Below are positions 26,048 through 34,541 of a DNA stretch of 64,000 nt, piece after piece. Position numbers and translations under genes: made by a program. The first letter of the stretch is position 1, and each line of letters begins with the position of its first letter. This stretch comes from Azospirillum formosense (lineage in GTDB: Bacteria; Pseudomonadota; Alphaproteobacteria; Azospirillales; Azospirillaceae). The notes under the pieces are model-generated. The model saw nothing but the letters and a program-made list of their open reading frames with translations. It was not told the DNA's origin and ran no database searches. Location: assembly GCF_040500525.1 (NCBI RefSeq), contig NZ_CP159405.1, forward strand, positions 310,001-374,000. Reading direction: 5' to 3'.

Positions 26048-27175
26048 TCAAGTTGCCGGATCCGGGCTTTCGAAGCCCGCCGGAGGCCCCAGGCCGGGGG
26101 AGGCGAGGGCCAACACCTTGAAGAGGGTGCCCATTTGGTCGGGCCCGATCAAGCGGGCCAATGCGGAGTCGATGTCCGCGGCCTGCTTCGCCGTGGCCCC
26201 GCGCTTCAGCGCGGCGGCGCGCGGCTGGATGCCCAGCCGGGCGAGCCAGTCGCCCTGGTCCACCGGCCCGAAGCCCTCCGCCCCGCCGTCGCGCGCGGCG
26301 GCGGCGATGGCGGCGAAGTCCACATGGGCGGTTAGGTCGGCCTCGCCCGGCGCGTCCAGCACGGGGGCGAAGGCGTGGCGGCGCAGCGCCTGGAGCGTGT
26401 CGCCGACCGCCGGCCCGCTGCGGTAGCCGTAGTCGATGACCAGCGCCGCCCCGGGGTGGATCGCCAGACGCTCCCCGATCAGCCGGGCCACCGCCTGGGA
26501 GGCCGGGGAGACCTCGACCACGCTGCCCTCCGGCGCGTCGCGCAGGGCCGGCGGGATCAGCCGGGCACCGGCGCTGCCGAAAGCCTCCAGGACGAAGCGG
26601 AAGCGGGGCGTGTCCGTCGATCCTGTGCTGTCGAGGTCGATCAGCCGCTCGAACCAGCCGTGGTTGGTCTTCTGGATCTGGCGGATGGGCAGGGCGTCGA
26701 AGAACTCGTTGGCGAGGATCAGGGTCGGGCCTTCGGGCACGTCCTCCAGCTGGTCGTGCCACGCGACCGGAATGCCGGCCAGGGTTTCCTTCTGGCGGGC
26801 GCGCAGCGTCGGGCTGGTCTCCACGAGATGGACCTGCGCGGCCTCGCGGAAGGCGGGGACGAGCGCGGCGGCGCGCAGCGCGTCCTGCATCAGCGTGCCG
26901 CGGCCCGGCCCCAGCTCCACCAGATGGAAGGGGGTAGGGCCGCCCAGCCGCGCCCAGGTGTCGACGCACCACAGCCCGGCCAGCTCGCCGAACATCTGGC
27001 TGATTTCCGGCGCGGTGGTGAAGTCGCCGGACACGCCGAAGGGGTCCTGGCGCATGTAGTAGCCGAAGCGCGGATGCCCCAGCGCTTCCGCCATGAAGGC
27101 GGCGACCGACAGCGGCCCGTCCATCAGGATGCGGCGGGCGAGGTGGTGGGCGAGGCTGTCCGGGGCATCACTCAT
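26048..27175 (-). CDS. MidA/NDUFAF7-family SAM-dependent methyltransferase
   Basis: A 375-residue DUF185 protein. The SAM site is HLVELGPGRGTLMQDALR, with the family stretches GHPRFGYYMRQDPFGVSGDFTTAPEISQMFGEL near the N-terminus and ILANEFFDALPIRQ. The mitochondrial counterpart NDUFAF7 methylates an arginine of a complex I subunit; the bacterial substrate is unproven. The ATG at 27175 gives full family length. It is 17 nt after lgt and 31 nt before pgeF. Confidence 0.87.
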   Translation of the reverse strand: MSDAPDSLAHHLARRILMDGPLSVAAFMAEALGHPRFGYYMRQDPFGVSGDFTTAPEISQMFGELAGLWCVDTWARLGGPTPFHLVELGPGRGTLMQDALRAAALVPAFREAAQVHLVETSPTLRARQKETLAGIPVAWHDQLEDVPEGPTLILANEFFDALPIRQIQKTNHGWFERLIDLDSTGSTDTPRFRFVLEAFGSAGARLIPPALRDAPEGSVVEVSPASQAVARLIGERLAIHPGAALVIDYGYRSGPAVGDTLQALRRHAFAPVLDAPGEADLTAHVDFAAIAAAARDGGAEGFGPVDQGDWLARLGIQPRAAALKRGATAKQAADIDSALARLIGPDQMGTLFKVLALASPGLGPPAGFESPDPAT

Positions 27176-27192
27176 GACGGGACCTTCCGAAC

Positions 27193-27999
27193 TCAGACGG
27201 CGGCGGGGCGGCGGCGGGCCTGGGCGACCAGCCACGCACCGAACAGAACCATCGGCACCGACAGAAGTTGTCCCATCGTCGCCCCGGCGTAGAGGAAGCC
27301 GAGCTGCGCGTCCGGCTCGCGGAAGAACTCCGCGATGATTCGCGACAGGCCGTAGCCGATGAAGAAGATGCCCGCCGTCATGCCGGCCCGCCCGCGCACG
27401 GCGGGCATCCGCACCAGGATGGCCAGCAGGACGAAGAGGACCGCCCCCTCCAGGAAGGCCTCGTAGAGCTGGCTGGGGTGCCGCGGCACCTGCAGCGGAT
27501 CGCGCGGGAACACCACCGCCCAGGACACCTCGGGCGCCGGGCGGCCGTACAGCTCGCCGTTGATGAAGTTGGCGATGCGGCCGAAGAACAGCCCGATGGG
27601 GGCCGCCGCGGCGATCAGGTCGCCGAAGGCCAGCGGCGACAGGCCGCGCTTCCAGCAGAACAGCAGGATCGCGCCCAGGACGCCGATCAGCCCGCCGTGG
27701 AAGGACATGCCGCCGTGCCAGACCATCAGCGCGTCGAGCGGATTCTGCAGGTAGAAGGGCAGGTTGTAGAACAGCACGTAGCCGATCCGCCCGCCCAGGA
27801 TGACGCCGACCACGGCCCAGGTCAGGAAGTCGTCGTAATCCTCCGCCGAGGGGCGGCCCGGCGTGCCGCGGGCCAGCGCCAGGCAGTAGCGCCAGCCGAG
27901 CACGAAGCCCGCCAGATAGGCCAGCGCGTACCAGCGGATGACGATCGGCCCGAGTTCGAACGCCACGGGGTCGATGGCGGGGAAGGCGATGGCGAGCAT
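27193..27999 (-). CDS. lgt: Prolipoprotein diacylglyceryl transferase
   Basis: A 268-residue inner-membrane enzyme that attaches diacylglycerol to the lipobox Cys of prolipoproteins. It has about seven helices, the essential HGGMSFHGG motif and the signature FFGRIANFINGELYGR. The length is normal. It follows hldD by 57 nt on the same strand and leads into the methyltransferase gene. Confidence 0.95.
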   Translation of the reverse strand: MLAIAFPAIDPVAFELGPIVIRWYALAYLAGFVLGWRYCLALARGTPGRPSAEDYDDFLTWAVVGVILGGRIGYVLFYNLPFYLQNPLDALMVWHGGMSFHGGLIGVLGAILLFCWKRGLSPLAFGDLIAAAAPIGLFFGRIANFINGELYGRPAPEVSWAVVFPRDPLQVPRHPSQLYEAFLEGAVLFVLLAILVRMPAVRGRAGMTAGIFFIGYGLSRIIAEFFREPDAQLGFLYAGATMGQLLSVPMVLFGAWLVAQARRRPAAV

Positions 28000-28056
28000 G
28001 CGCGGCGGGTGCCTTATGTTGTTTGGGCGTTTCCCAGGTCGGGGGAGGCGGAACCG

Positions 28057-29043
28057 TCAGCGGTAGGGATCGGGCTGCGACAGGAAATCCTGGACGTAGC
28101 GGCGCACGCCCTCCTCCAGCTCGGTGAAGGGCCGGTCGAAGCCGGCGGCGCGCAGGCGCTCGGTGCGGGCCTCGGTGAAATACTGGTACTTGCCCTGAAG
28201 CTCGGCCGGCATGTCGAAATACTCGACGCGCGGCTCCATCCCCAGGGCCGCGAAGGTGGCGAGGGCCAGATCCTTGAAGCTGCGGGCCTTGCCGGTGCCG
28301 ACGTTGAACAGCCCGCTGACCTGCGGGTTGTCGTAGAGCCAGAGCATCACGGCCACGCAGTCGTCCACGAAGATGAAGTCGCGGAGCTGGCCGCCGTCCT
28401 CGAACTCCGGGCGGTGCGACTTGAACAGGCGCGCCGGCTCCCCGGCCTTCAGCTTGGGGTGCAGCTTGGCGACGACGCTCATCATGTCGTCCTTGTGCCG
28501 CTCGTTCGGGCCGTAGACGTTGAAGAACTTCAGGCCCGCCCACTGCGGCGGCACGATGTCGCCCTCCGCCACCACGCGGGCGACGCGACGGTCGATCAGA
28601 TGCTTGGACCAGCCATAGGCGTTGAGCGGGCGCAGGGCCGCCAGCGCGTCCGGCGACCCGTCGTCGTCGAAGCCGGCGGAGCCGTCGCCGTAGGTCGCGG
28701 CGGAGGAGGCGTAGATCAGCCGCGCGCCCCGCCAGGAGGACCAGCGCCACAGGTCCAGCGTCAGCGCCACGTTGTTGGCGACGATCCGGTCCACGTCGCG
28801 CTCCGTCGTCGCCGAGATGGCGCCGAGGTGGAAGATGACGTCGATCTCGGCGGCGTGCTGGTCGAGAAACGCCAGCGCGTTCTCCGGAGCGACGAGGGTG
28901 GCGAGTTCCCGCTTGGCGAGGTTCTGCCACTTCTCCCCGTCGCCGAAGCGGTCGATCACCGCGACGTTGGTGATCCCGCGCGCGGCCAGGGCCGCCACGA
29001 GGTTCGAGCCGATGAAACCGGCCCCACCGGTGACCACGATCAT
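28057..29043 (-). CDS. hldD: ADP-L-glycero-D-manno-heptose 6-epimerase
   Basis: A 328-residue extended SDR. The NADP site GGAGFIGSN is at residues 6-14, and the active site includes YASSAATYG and YGWSKHL. The stretches VFFHLGAISATTE-like (here IFHLGAISATTERD) and KFFNVYGPNERHK are typical of HldD/RfaD, which makes the heptose precursor of the LPS inner core. No other LPS gene is adjacent. Confidence 0.92.
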   Translation of the reverse strand: MIVVTGGAGFIGSNLVAALAARGITNVAVIDRFGDGEKWQNLAKRELATLVAPENALAFLDQHAAEIDVIFHLGAISATTERDVDRIVANNVALTLDLWRWSSWRGARLIYASSAATYGDGSAGFDDDGSPDALAALRPLNAYGWSKHLIDRRVARVVAEGDIVPPQWAGLKFFNVYGPNERHKDDMMSVVAKLHPKLKAGEPARLFKSHRPEFEDGGQLRDFIFVDDCVAVMLWLYDNPQVSGLFNVGTGKARSFKDLALATFAALGMEPRVEYFDMPAELQGKYQYFTEARTERLRAAGFDRPFTELEEGVRRYVQDFLSQPDPYR

Positions 29044-29166
29044 GCGCTTTTCCTTGCCGCCGGACCGAAAGAAAGGACGAGCGTCCTTATAGGGAACGGG
29101 GGGCGGAGCCGCAAGGTGGGGTGGGGCGTATGGCCACCCTGCGGTTCCGGAAGGGCGCGCGGCCGC

Positions 29167-30870
29167 TCATGCGCCCTTGCGCCGCGCCTCCTCCTCGTCG
29201 AGCAGGGCCTTGCGCGACAGCTTGCCGATCATCGTCTTGGGCAACTCGCCGCGGAACTCGACCGCCTTGGGCATCTCGATGGGGGAGAGCTTGTCCTTGA
29301 GGAAGTCGATCAGTTCCTCGCGCGTCAGGGTCTTGCCGTCGTCGACGCGGATGTAGGCCTTCACCGTCTGGCCGCGGTACTCGTCGGGCAGACCGGCGAC
29401 CACGCATTCCGCGACGGCGGGGTGCAGGTAGATCGCCTCCTCGACGTTGCGCGGGTAGACGTTGAAGCCGCTGCACAGGATCATGTCCTTGATGCGGTCG
29501 ACGATGTGGGTGTAGCCGTCCTCGTCCATGTAGCCGACGTCGCCGGTGTGCAGGCGCCCGTCCACCAGGGTCAGCGCCGTTTCCGACGGCTTGTTCCAAT
29601 AGCCCTTCATCACCTGCGGGCCGCGGATGCACACCTCGCCCTTCTCGCCGACGGGCAGGACCCGGCGCGGCTCCTCCAGGCTGACGATCTCGATCAGCGT
29701 GCCGGGCAGGGGCAGGCCGATGGAGCCCGCCTTGTTCAGCCCGGTCACCGGATTGGCCGTGGCGACCGGCGAGGACTCGGACAGGCCGTAGCCCTCCACC
29801 AGGACGCAGCCGGTGTTCCGCTCGAACGCCTCCTTCACCTCCACCGGCAGGGGCGCGCCGCCCGACAGGCAGTAGCGGATCGAGGAGAGGTCGTACTTCT
29901 CCAGATGCCTGTGGTGGTTGATCGCCGTGTAGATGGTCGGCACCGCCGGAAACAGCGTCGGCTTCTTGGTGTGGATGGTCTCCATCACCTGGTCCAGCTC
30001 GAAGCGGGGCAGCATGACGATCTCCGCCCCGATGCGGATGCTGAAATTCATCACCACGGTCATGGCGAAGACGTGGAAGAAGGGCAGCACGCCCAGCATC
30101 CGTTCCTCCCCCTCCCGCGCGCCGACGAACCACAGGCTGCACTGCTCGGTGTTGGCGAACAGGTTGGCGTGGGTCAGCATGGCGCCCTTCGGCACGCCGG
30201 TGGTCCCGCCGGTGTATTGCAGCACCGCCACGTCCTCCGCCGGGTCGATGGCGACCGGCTTCGGGGCGCCGTCGTTGGCGATGAGGCGGCGGAAGGACAG
30301 GTGGCGGTCGTCCGCGGGGATGCGCGCGACCTCCGCCCGTTTGACGATGGGGAACAGCCAGTTCTTGGGGAAGGGCAGGATGTCGGCCATCGGGCAGATC
30401 ACCAACCGCTTCAGCCCCGATTCGGCGAGCATCCGGGCCATCTTGCCGTACAGCACCTTGAGGTCGAGCGTGACCATCAGCTCGACGCCGCTGTCGGTGA
30501 TCTGGTGGTGCAGCTCCCGCTCGGCGTAGAGGGGGTTGAAGTTCACCACCGTTCCGCCGGCCTTCAGGACCGCGAAGTAGCAGATCACGTAATAGGGCGT
30601 GTTGGGCAGGAACAGCCCGACGCGCACGCCCTTGCCGACGCCGATCGCCTGAAATCCGCGGGCGGCGCGGTCCACCATCCGCGCCACCTCCCCATAGGTC
30701 GAGCGCTTGCCCATGAAGTCGAGGAAGGGACGCTCGGCGAAACGGGCCGCCGCGTCCTCCAGCAGCGCGGTCAGCGGTTTCACCGGGATCGGCGCGTTCC
30801 AGTCCACGTCGGGCGGGTAGCCCAGGGTCCAGCTCTGGTCCGGCAATCTGCGGGCCGCATCCCCCATCAT
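29167..30870 (-). CDS. fadD: Long-chain fatty acid-CoA ligase
   Basis: A 567-residue ANL-superfamily enzyme that activates fatty acids with ATP and CoA. The AMP-binding motif is YTGGTTGVPKGAML, followed by VEGYGLSESSPVA and GEVCIRGPQVMKGYWN, and the hinge/core DRIKDMILCSGFNVYPRNVEE. The ATG at 30870 is chosen over one at 30885 because GGGAGGG lies 6-7 nt upstream of it. The C-terminal catalytic Lys region is PKTMIGKLSRKAL. It is monocistronic. Confidence 0.92.
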   Translation of the reverse strand: MMGDAARRLPDQSWTLGYPPDVDWNAPIPVKPLTALLEDAAARFAERPFLDFMGKRSTYGEVARMVDRAARGFQAIGVGKGVRVGLFLPNTPYYVICYFAVLKAGGTVVNFNPLYAERELHHQITDSGVELMVTLDLKVLYGKMARMLAESGLKRLVICPMADILPFPKNWLFPIVKRAEVARIPADDRHLSFRRLIANDGAPKPVAIDPAEDVAVLQYTGGTTGVPKGAMLTHANLFANTEQCSLWFVGAREGEERMLGVLPFFHVFAMTVVMNFSIRIGAEIVMLPRFELDQVMETIHTKKPTLFPAVPTIYTAINHHRHLEKYDLSSIRYCLSGGAPLPVEVKEAFERNTGCVLVEGYGLSESSPVATANPVTGLNKAGSIGLPLPGTLIEIVSLEEPRRVLPVGEKGEVCIRGPQVMKGYWNKPSETALTLVDGRLHTGDVGYMDEDGYTHIVDRIKDMILCSGFNVYPRNVEEAIYLHPAVAECVVAGLPDEYRGQTVKAYIRVDDGKTLTREELIDFLKDKLSPIEMPKAVEFRGELPKTMIGKLSRKALLDEEEARRKGA

Positions 30871-31163
30871 CGTTTTCCCTCCCATGTTCGGTTCTTGTTC
30901 GGCCCCGGTGCCCGTTCGGGCTTGTTCGACTCATGTTCGAGGGCCTTTGGCGCATTGTAGCCTTTTTCGTAACCCGTCATTCGGAGAAATGGTCCCTGCG
31001 ACGGTCCCGCCGCCAGAGGCAAACGGCGGGTGTGAAGAAAAAATTACGCTGGAACCCCTATTTTCTGTGTGGCTAAATTCACGCTTGGCGGACGATCCGG
31101 CGATGCCGGGCGGCGCCGAACCCGTTCACCGCGCCGGGCGCCTCGACCGAAAGGTTCGAACTC
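30871..31163. other. Intergenic region between divergent fadD and cold-shock genes
   Basis: About 290 nt separating divergent starts. It contains AT-richer stretches (for example around 31035-31080) that could hold the promoter and a 5' leader of the cold-shock gene. No hairpin, repeat or small gene is clear. Confidence 0.4.
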
Positions 31164-31697
31164 GTGTCTACAGCCGACTCTCACTCCAGCGGCGCCCCGG
31201 GCGTCCCTTTCCCGGACGAGGGCGTCCAGGTCCGGGTCCTGATGAAATGGTTCGATCCGGTCAAGGGCTTCGGCTTCGCGGCTCCGCAGGATGGGACGGC
31301 CGACGCCTTCCTGCACATCTCTGTTCTGAGCCGGGCCGGGTTGCACGAAATCGGCGAGGGGGCGGAGCTTCTGTGCCGGGTGGTTCCGGGGGCCAAGGGG
31401 CCGCAGGTGGCCGACGTCCTGGAGGTGCTGAGCACCGGCACCCCCGCCGAAATCCGCAGCGCCCGCCCCGCCGCGGCGTCCGGACCCGAGGAGGAACTGA
31501 CGGGCACCGTGAAGTGGTTCAAGCCGGAGCAGGGATTCGGGTTCGTCACCGCGGACGACGGGGCCAAGGACGTCTTTGTCCACAAGAGCGTTCTGCGCCG
31601 CTGCAACCTGACGGGCCTGGATTCCGGCCAGCGGGTGCTGTTGCGGGCGCGCGCCGCGCCGAAGGGGCGGGAGGCCTCCTGGGTCGTGCTGCTGTGA
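31164..31697 (+). CDS. Tandem double cold-shock-domain protein
   Basis: A 177-residue protein with two cold-shock domains. Domain 1 spans roughly residues 22-90 with KWFDPVKGFGFA (RNP1) and AFLHIS (RNP2); domain 2 spans 112-177 with VKWFKPEQGFGFVTADDG and VFVHKSVL. An Ala/Pro-rich linker lies between. Typical CspA proteins are single-domain and about 70 residues, so this is a two-domain RNA/ssDNA-binding form seen in Alphaproteobacteria. The start is GTG with a GAAAGG site. It precedes cheD on the same strand by 111 nt. Confidence 0.9.
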   Translation: MSTADSHSSGAPGVPFPDEGVQVRVLMKWFDPVKGFGFAAPQDGTADAFLHISVLSRAGLHEIGEGAELLCRVVPGAKGPQVADVLEVLSTGTPAEIRSARPAAASGPEEELTGTVKWFKPEQGFGFVTADDGAKDVFVHKSVLRRCNLTGLDSGQRVLLRARAAPKGREASWVVLL

Positions 31698-31808
31698 CAT
31701 GTCCCCCGGGTTCCGGCCGGACGGCGGGGCATACGGACTTGTTGTATTTTCCTTAAGCACCACGGATTACCATCGTCGACGTTTTCCGCCTCATCCAGGC
31801 TGACGGTG

Positions 31809-32471
31809 ATGCCCCTGTCCGGTCCCTTCCACTTCCAATCCTCCGCCGGATTCGACCGTCGCGGCACGGGTGGTGACGGGGCGCGCGGGGACGGCAGCTA
31901 TCTCGACCGCGAGTTCGGGGCCTATGTGGTGCCGGTGGTGCTGGGCCATCACCGGATCTCCGGCCGCGACGACGACATGCTGGTGACCACGCTCGGGTCC
32001 TGCGTCGCCGCCTGCATCAACGATCCGGTCGCCCGGGTCGGCGGCATGAACCATTTCCTGCTGCCCGGTTCCCCGTCCGGTGGCGAGGGGTATGGGGTGG
32101 CGACCCGCTACGGCAGCGTGGCGATGGAGTGGCTGATCAACGACCTGCTGGAGCGCGGCGCCTGGCGCGAGCGGATGGAGGTCAAGCTGTTCGGGGCCGC
32201 CCGCGTCATCGACACCAGCCTGGACGTCGGCGCCGCCAACGCCGCCTTCGCGGTTGACTATGTGCGGCGGGAGGGGCTGGCGCTGGCCGTTCGCGACCTG
32301 GGCGGGGACAAGGGGCGGCGCGTCCATTTCTTCCCGGCCAGCGGGCGGGCCTTCCGCCGCCTGCTGCGTCCGGAGGCGGAGCGGGAGACGGTGCATCAGG
32401 AGATGGACTACCTCCAGGCGCTGCGGCGTGCCCCCCTGGAGGGCGAGATGGAGCTGTTCGACCGGCGCTGA
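31809..32471 (+). CDS. cheD: Chemoreceptor glutamine deamidase CheD
   Basis: A 220-residue protein. The catalytic Cys65 is in TTLGSCVAACI and His82 in GGMNHFLLPG, with the MEVKLFGAARV and NAAFAVDYVRREGL stretches of the family. CheD deamidates Gln residues of chemoreceptors and is controlled by CheY-P/CheC in other bacteria. A polar Gly/Arg-rich N-terminal extension of about 35 residues precedes the domain. No other che gene is present in the window, so it is an orphan here. A GTG at 31806 is an alternative start. Confidence 0.88.
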   Translation: MPLSGPFHFQSSAGFDRRGTGGDGARGDGSYLDREFGAYVVPVVLGHHRISGRDDDMLVTTLGSCVAACINDPVARVGGMNHFLLPGSPSGGEGYGVATRYGSVAMEWLINDLLERGAWRERMEVKLFGAARVIDTSLDVGAANAAFAVDYVRREGLALAVRDLGGDKGRRVHFFPASGRAFRRLLRPEAERETVHQEMDYLQALRRAPLEGEMELFDRR

Positions 32472-32710
32472 GGGCCGTGCCGGGACTTATGGCCGTACCG
32501 GCGCTGCGGCCGGATCGATTGGAAGCGCGGCGCCCGCGTCGTCGGTTCGGGGCAGCCCCTTTTCCGGCGGGCGACGAACGCCTTGGCGTTGCCTGGCAAG
32601 CGCCCTACAGTGACGTCGGCGGGGCGTTCCCTCCTGCAAGCCCGGCCACCGCGGCGGCCCAAAAAACAACGGCCCCAAAAACGACGGCCCGAAAACAACG
32701 AGACGGCTTT
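32472..32710. other. Intergenic region between cheD and the HAD gene
   Basis: The frame of the HAD gene is open through this stretch but would encode an Arg/Ala-rich non-conserved leader, so it is treated as non-coding. It contains the A-rich 15-nt tandem repeat noted separately. No clear promoter is recognised. Confidence 0.4.
32655..32699 (+). repeat. Three tandem imperfect 15-nt repeats
   Basis: Units starting at 32655, 32670 and 32685 share CGGCCC followed by an A-rich half (AAAAAACAA, CAAAAACGA, GAAAACAA). The array ends 12 nt before the GTG of the HAD gene. If translated in the HAD frame it gives a repeated Lys-Thr-Thr element. Confidence 0.7.
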
Positions 32711-33340
32711 GTGGCTTATAAGCTCGCAATTTTCGACTTCGACGGAACGCTGGCCGACAGTGCGGATTGGCTGAAAAGCGTATTCAACCAAGTCGCTATC
32801 CGATACGGCTTCCAACAGATCAGCGATGAGGACTTTGCCGTCCTGCGGGGCCGCGACAACCGCGCCATCATCCGCCACCTCGGCGTGCCGGCATGGAAAA
32901 TCCCGTTCATCGCCAGACACATGCGCGCATTGGCCGGGCGTGACGCCTCGACCATACCGCTGTTCGCCGGCTCGGCGGAACTGCTGCGCACATTGCACGG
33001 GCGCGGCGTGATCATCGCAATCGTGAGTTCAAACACGGAAGAGAACATACGGCGGATTCTTGGGCCGGACAACGCGTGCCTGGTCGCGCATTATGAATGC
33101 GGCGCATCGATATTTGGAAAGGCGTCCAAGTTCCGCCGCGTTCTGAGACAAGCCGGCGTCGTTCCCAAAGAGGCCATCGCCATCGGCGATGAGACCCGCG
33201 ACATCGAAGCCGCCATGCAGGCCGACATCGCCGCGGGAGCGGTGGCGTGGGGATACGCGACGCCCGAATTGCTGAAATCCCGTTTCCCCACCCATATGTT
33301 CGAAACCATGGACGATATCGTCGCGACCCTGCTGCCCTGA
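32711..33340 (+). CDS. HAD-family hydrolase (phosphoglycolate phosphatase-like)
   Basis: A 209-residue HAD phosphatase. The nucleophile motif is DFDGT (Asp9 and Asp11), motif II is IVSSNTEEN, and motif III/IV is GDETRDIEAA. The cap region fits subclass I. The GTG start is chosen since the fold begins there. Base composition is visibly less GC-rich than neighbouring genes, with many A/T-ending codons, so it may have been acquired. The substrate is unknown. Confidence 0.8.
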   Translation: MAYKLAIFDFDGTLADSADWLKSVFNQVAIRYGFQQISDEDFAVLRGRDNRAIIRHLGVPAWKIPFIARHMRALAGRDASTIPLFAGSAELLRTLHGRGVIIAIVSSNTEENIRRILGPDNACLVAHYECGASIFGKASKFRRVLRQAGVVPKEAIAIGDETRDIEAAMQADIAAGAVAWGYATPELLKSRFPTHMFETMDDIVATLLP

Positions 33341-33395
33341 CCGGCCGGCCATTGCCCGGCCCCGCAGGCCCGGCCTGCGAAGGCAAGCGGCCGGA

Positions 33396-34478
33396 TCATC
33401 CCCTCAGGATTTCGGCGGCCTCCACCGTCATCCATTCCGCCTGGTCGTTGTCCTCGCCATCGGTGAAGAGGGCCACGGTCACCGCGTCCTCCCCGGGCCC
33501 GCGGGGTGGGAAGTGGTAGGCGCAGGCGGACCCGCCCGGCCCGCCACCGGTGTGCCCCCAATAGGGGCCGGCCTGACCGTCCCGCTCCACCATCAGGCCG
33601 AGGCCGTAGCCCGGCTCCACCCAGGGGCGCCCACGCATGGTGCCGGGCACCGGGAAGGAATCGTGCATGCGCGCCGCCAGGACGTCGGGCAGCAGGCCGC
33701 CCGCGAACAGCGCGTGGAGAAGCCCGGCGATGTCGGCCGCCGTCGCGGCCACCACGCCATGGGCCACCCAGCCGGGATGGTAGAGGGCGGCCACGTCGGC
33801 GGGCGGACCGTCCTTGCCGCCCAGATAAGGGCTGGGTCCGGTCCACAGACAGGACAGGTCGCCGCGGTCCGTCGGCACCGACCAGCCGGTCAAGGCCAGC
33901 GGGCGGAACAGCTCACGGTCCAGGGCCTGGGCGAAGGGCAGGTCGGTGACCCGCTCCAGCACCCGCTTCGCCAGCAGGTAGCCGATGTTGGAATAGGAGA
34001 ACTCCCGCCCCGGCGGTGCGAACAGGTCGGCGGCGCGGCAGCGCTCCAGGAACCCATCCTCGCTCCACGGCTCCTCGCCCGCCCGCACGGCGGCGTGGTA
34101 GGCGGGGCTGCCGCCGTAATTGCGCAGTCCGGCGCGGTGGGCGAGCAGTTGGGCCAGGGTGATCCGGCCGGCCGCCGCGAAGTCGGGCAGCCAGCGGTCC
34201 AGCGGGGCGTCGGGGTCGATCCGGCCTTGTCCGCACTGGCGCAGCAGGGCGGCGGCGGTCAGGGTCTTGGTGACGCTGTAGACGAGGAAGCGGGCGGCCG
34301 CCGGCGGCGGCGCCGCACCGCCGCGGGCGAGGCCGGCGGTCCAGGACCGCGGCCCCGAACGGACCGCCACCACCGCGGCGCGGGCGGCGGCGGGGCCGTC
34401 GCCCTCGTCGAGGCAGGCGGCAAGGCGGTCGGTCAACCGGTCGATGTGCCGGGTCGGAAGGGCGGCGGCAGTGTCCAC
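33396..34478 (-). CDS. Serine hydrolase of the beta-lactamase/DD-peptidase (class C) family
   Basis: A 360-residue protein. The SxxK nucleophile motif is SVTK (Ser68, Lys71), and the YxN motif is YSN in FSYSNIGYLLAK. A GHTGGGPG stretch near the C-terminus replaces KTG. No signal peptide is evident, which suggests a cytoplasmic esterase/amidase rather than a beta-lactamase. GTG at 34478 has GAGGGA 8 nt upstream; the next upstream start would be TTG at 34493. The ppdK terminator lies just before it. Confidence 0.82.
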   Translation of the reverse strand: MDTAAALPTRHIDRLTDRLAACLDEGDGPAAARAAVVAVRSGPRSWTAGLARGGAAPPPAAARFLVYSVTKTLTAAALLRQCGQGRIDPDAPLDRWLPDFAAAGRITLAQLLAHRAGLRNYGGSPAYHAAVRAGEEPWSEDGFLERCRAADLFAPPGREFSYSNIGYLLAKRVLERVTDLPFAQALDRELFRPLALTGWSVPTDRGDLSCLWTGPSPYLGGKDGPPADVAALYHPGWVAHGVVAATAADIAGLLHALFAGGLLPDVLAARMHDSFPVPGTMRGRPWVEPGYGLGLMVERDGQAGPYWGHTGGGPGGSACAYHFPPRGPGEDAVTVALFTDGEDNDQAEWMTVEAAEILRG

Positions 34479-34491
34479 GGAACCATCCCTC

Positions 34492-34525
34492 AAAAAACGA
34501 AGGCCCCCAGAGCTGGGGGCCTTCG
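34492..34525 (-). terminator. Rho-independent terminator of ppdK
   Basis: A 12-13 bp stem CGAAGGCCCCCAG with its complement and a tiny loop, followed on the minus strand by six T's (34497-34492). It is 17 nt after the ppdK stop and ends only 14 nt before the serine hydrolase start. Confidence 0.88.
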
Positions 34526-34541
34526 CGTCGTCGGGTGCCGG

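Noticed and set aside
26048..28930. A 960-codon minus-strand frame
   Set aside because: Only residues from the ATG at 27175 onward form the MidA-like methyltransferase; the upstream part overlaps lgt and hldD out of frame.
27268..30960. A 1230-codon open frame on the plus strand opposite lgt, hldD and fadD
   Set aside because: Low-complexity shadow of three real minus-strand genes.
32655..32699. CRISPR-like array
   Set aside because: Only three adjacent 15-nt units without spacers and no cas genes; it is a short tandem repeat.
32477..32710. N-terminal extension of the HAD protein to an upstream ATG
   Set aside because: The extension is Arg/Ala/Pro-rich and lies before the conserved first strand; GTG at 32711 begins the fold exactly.
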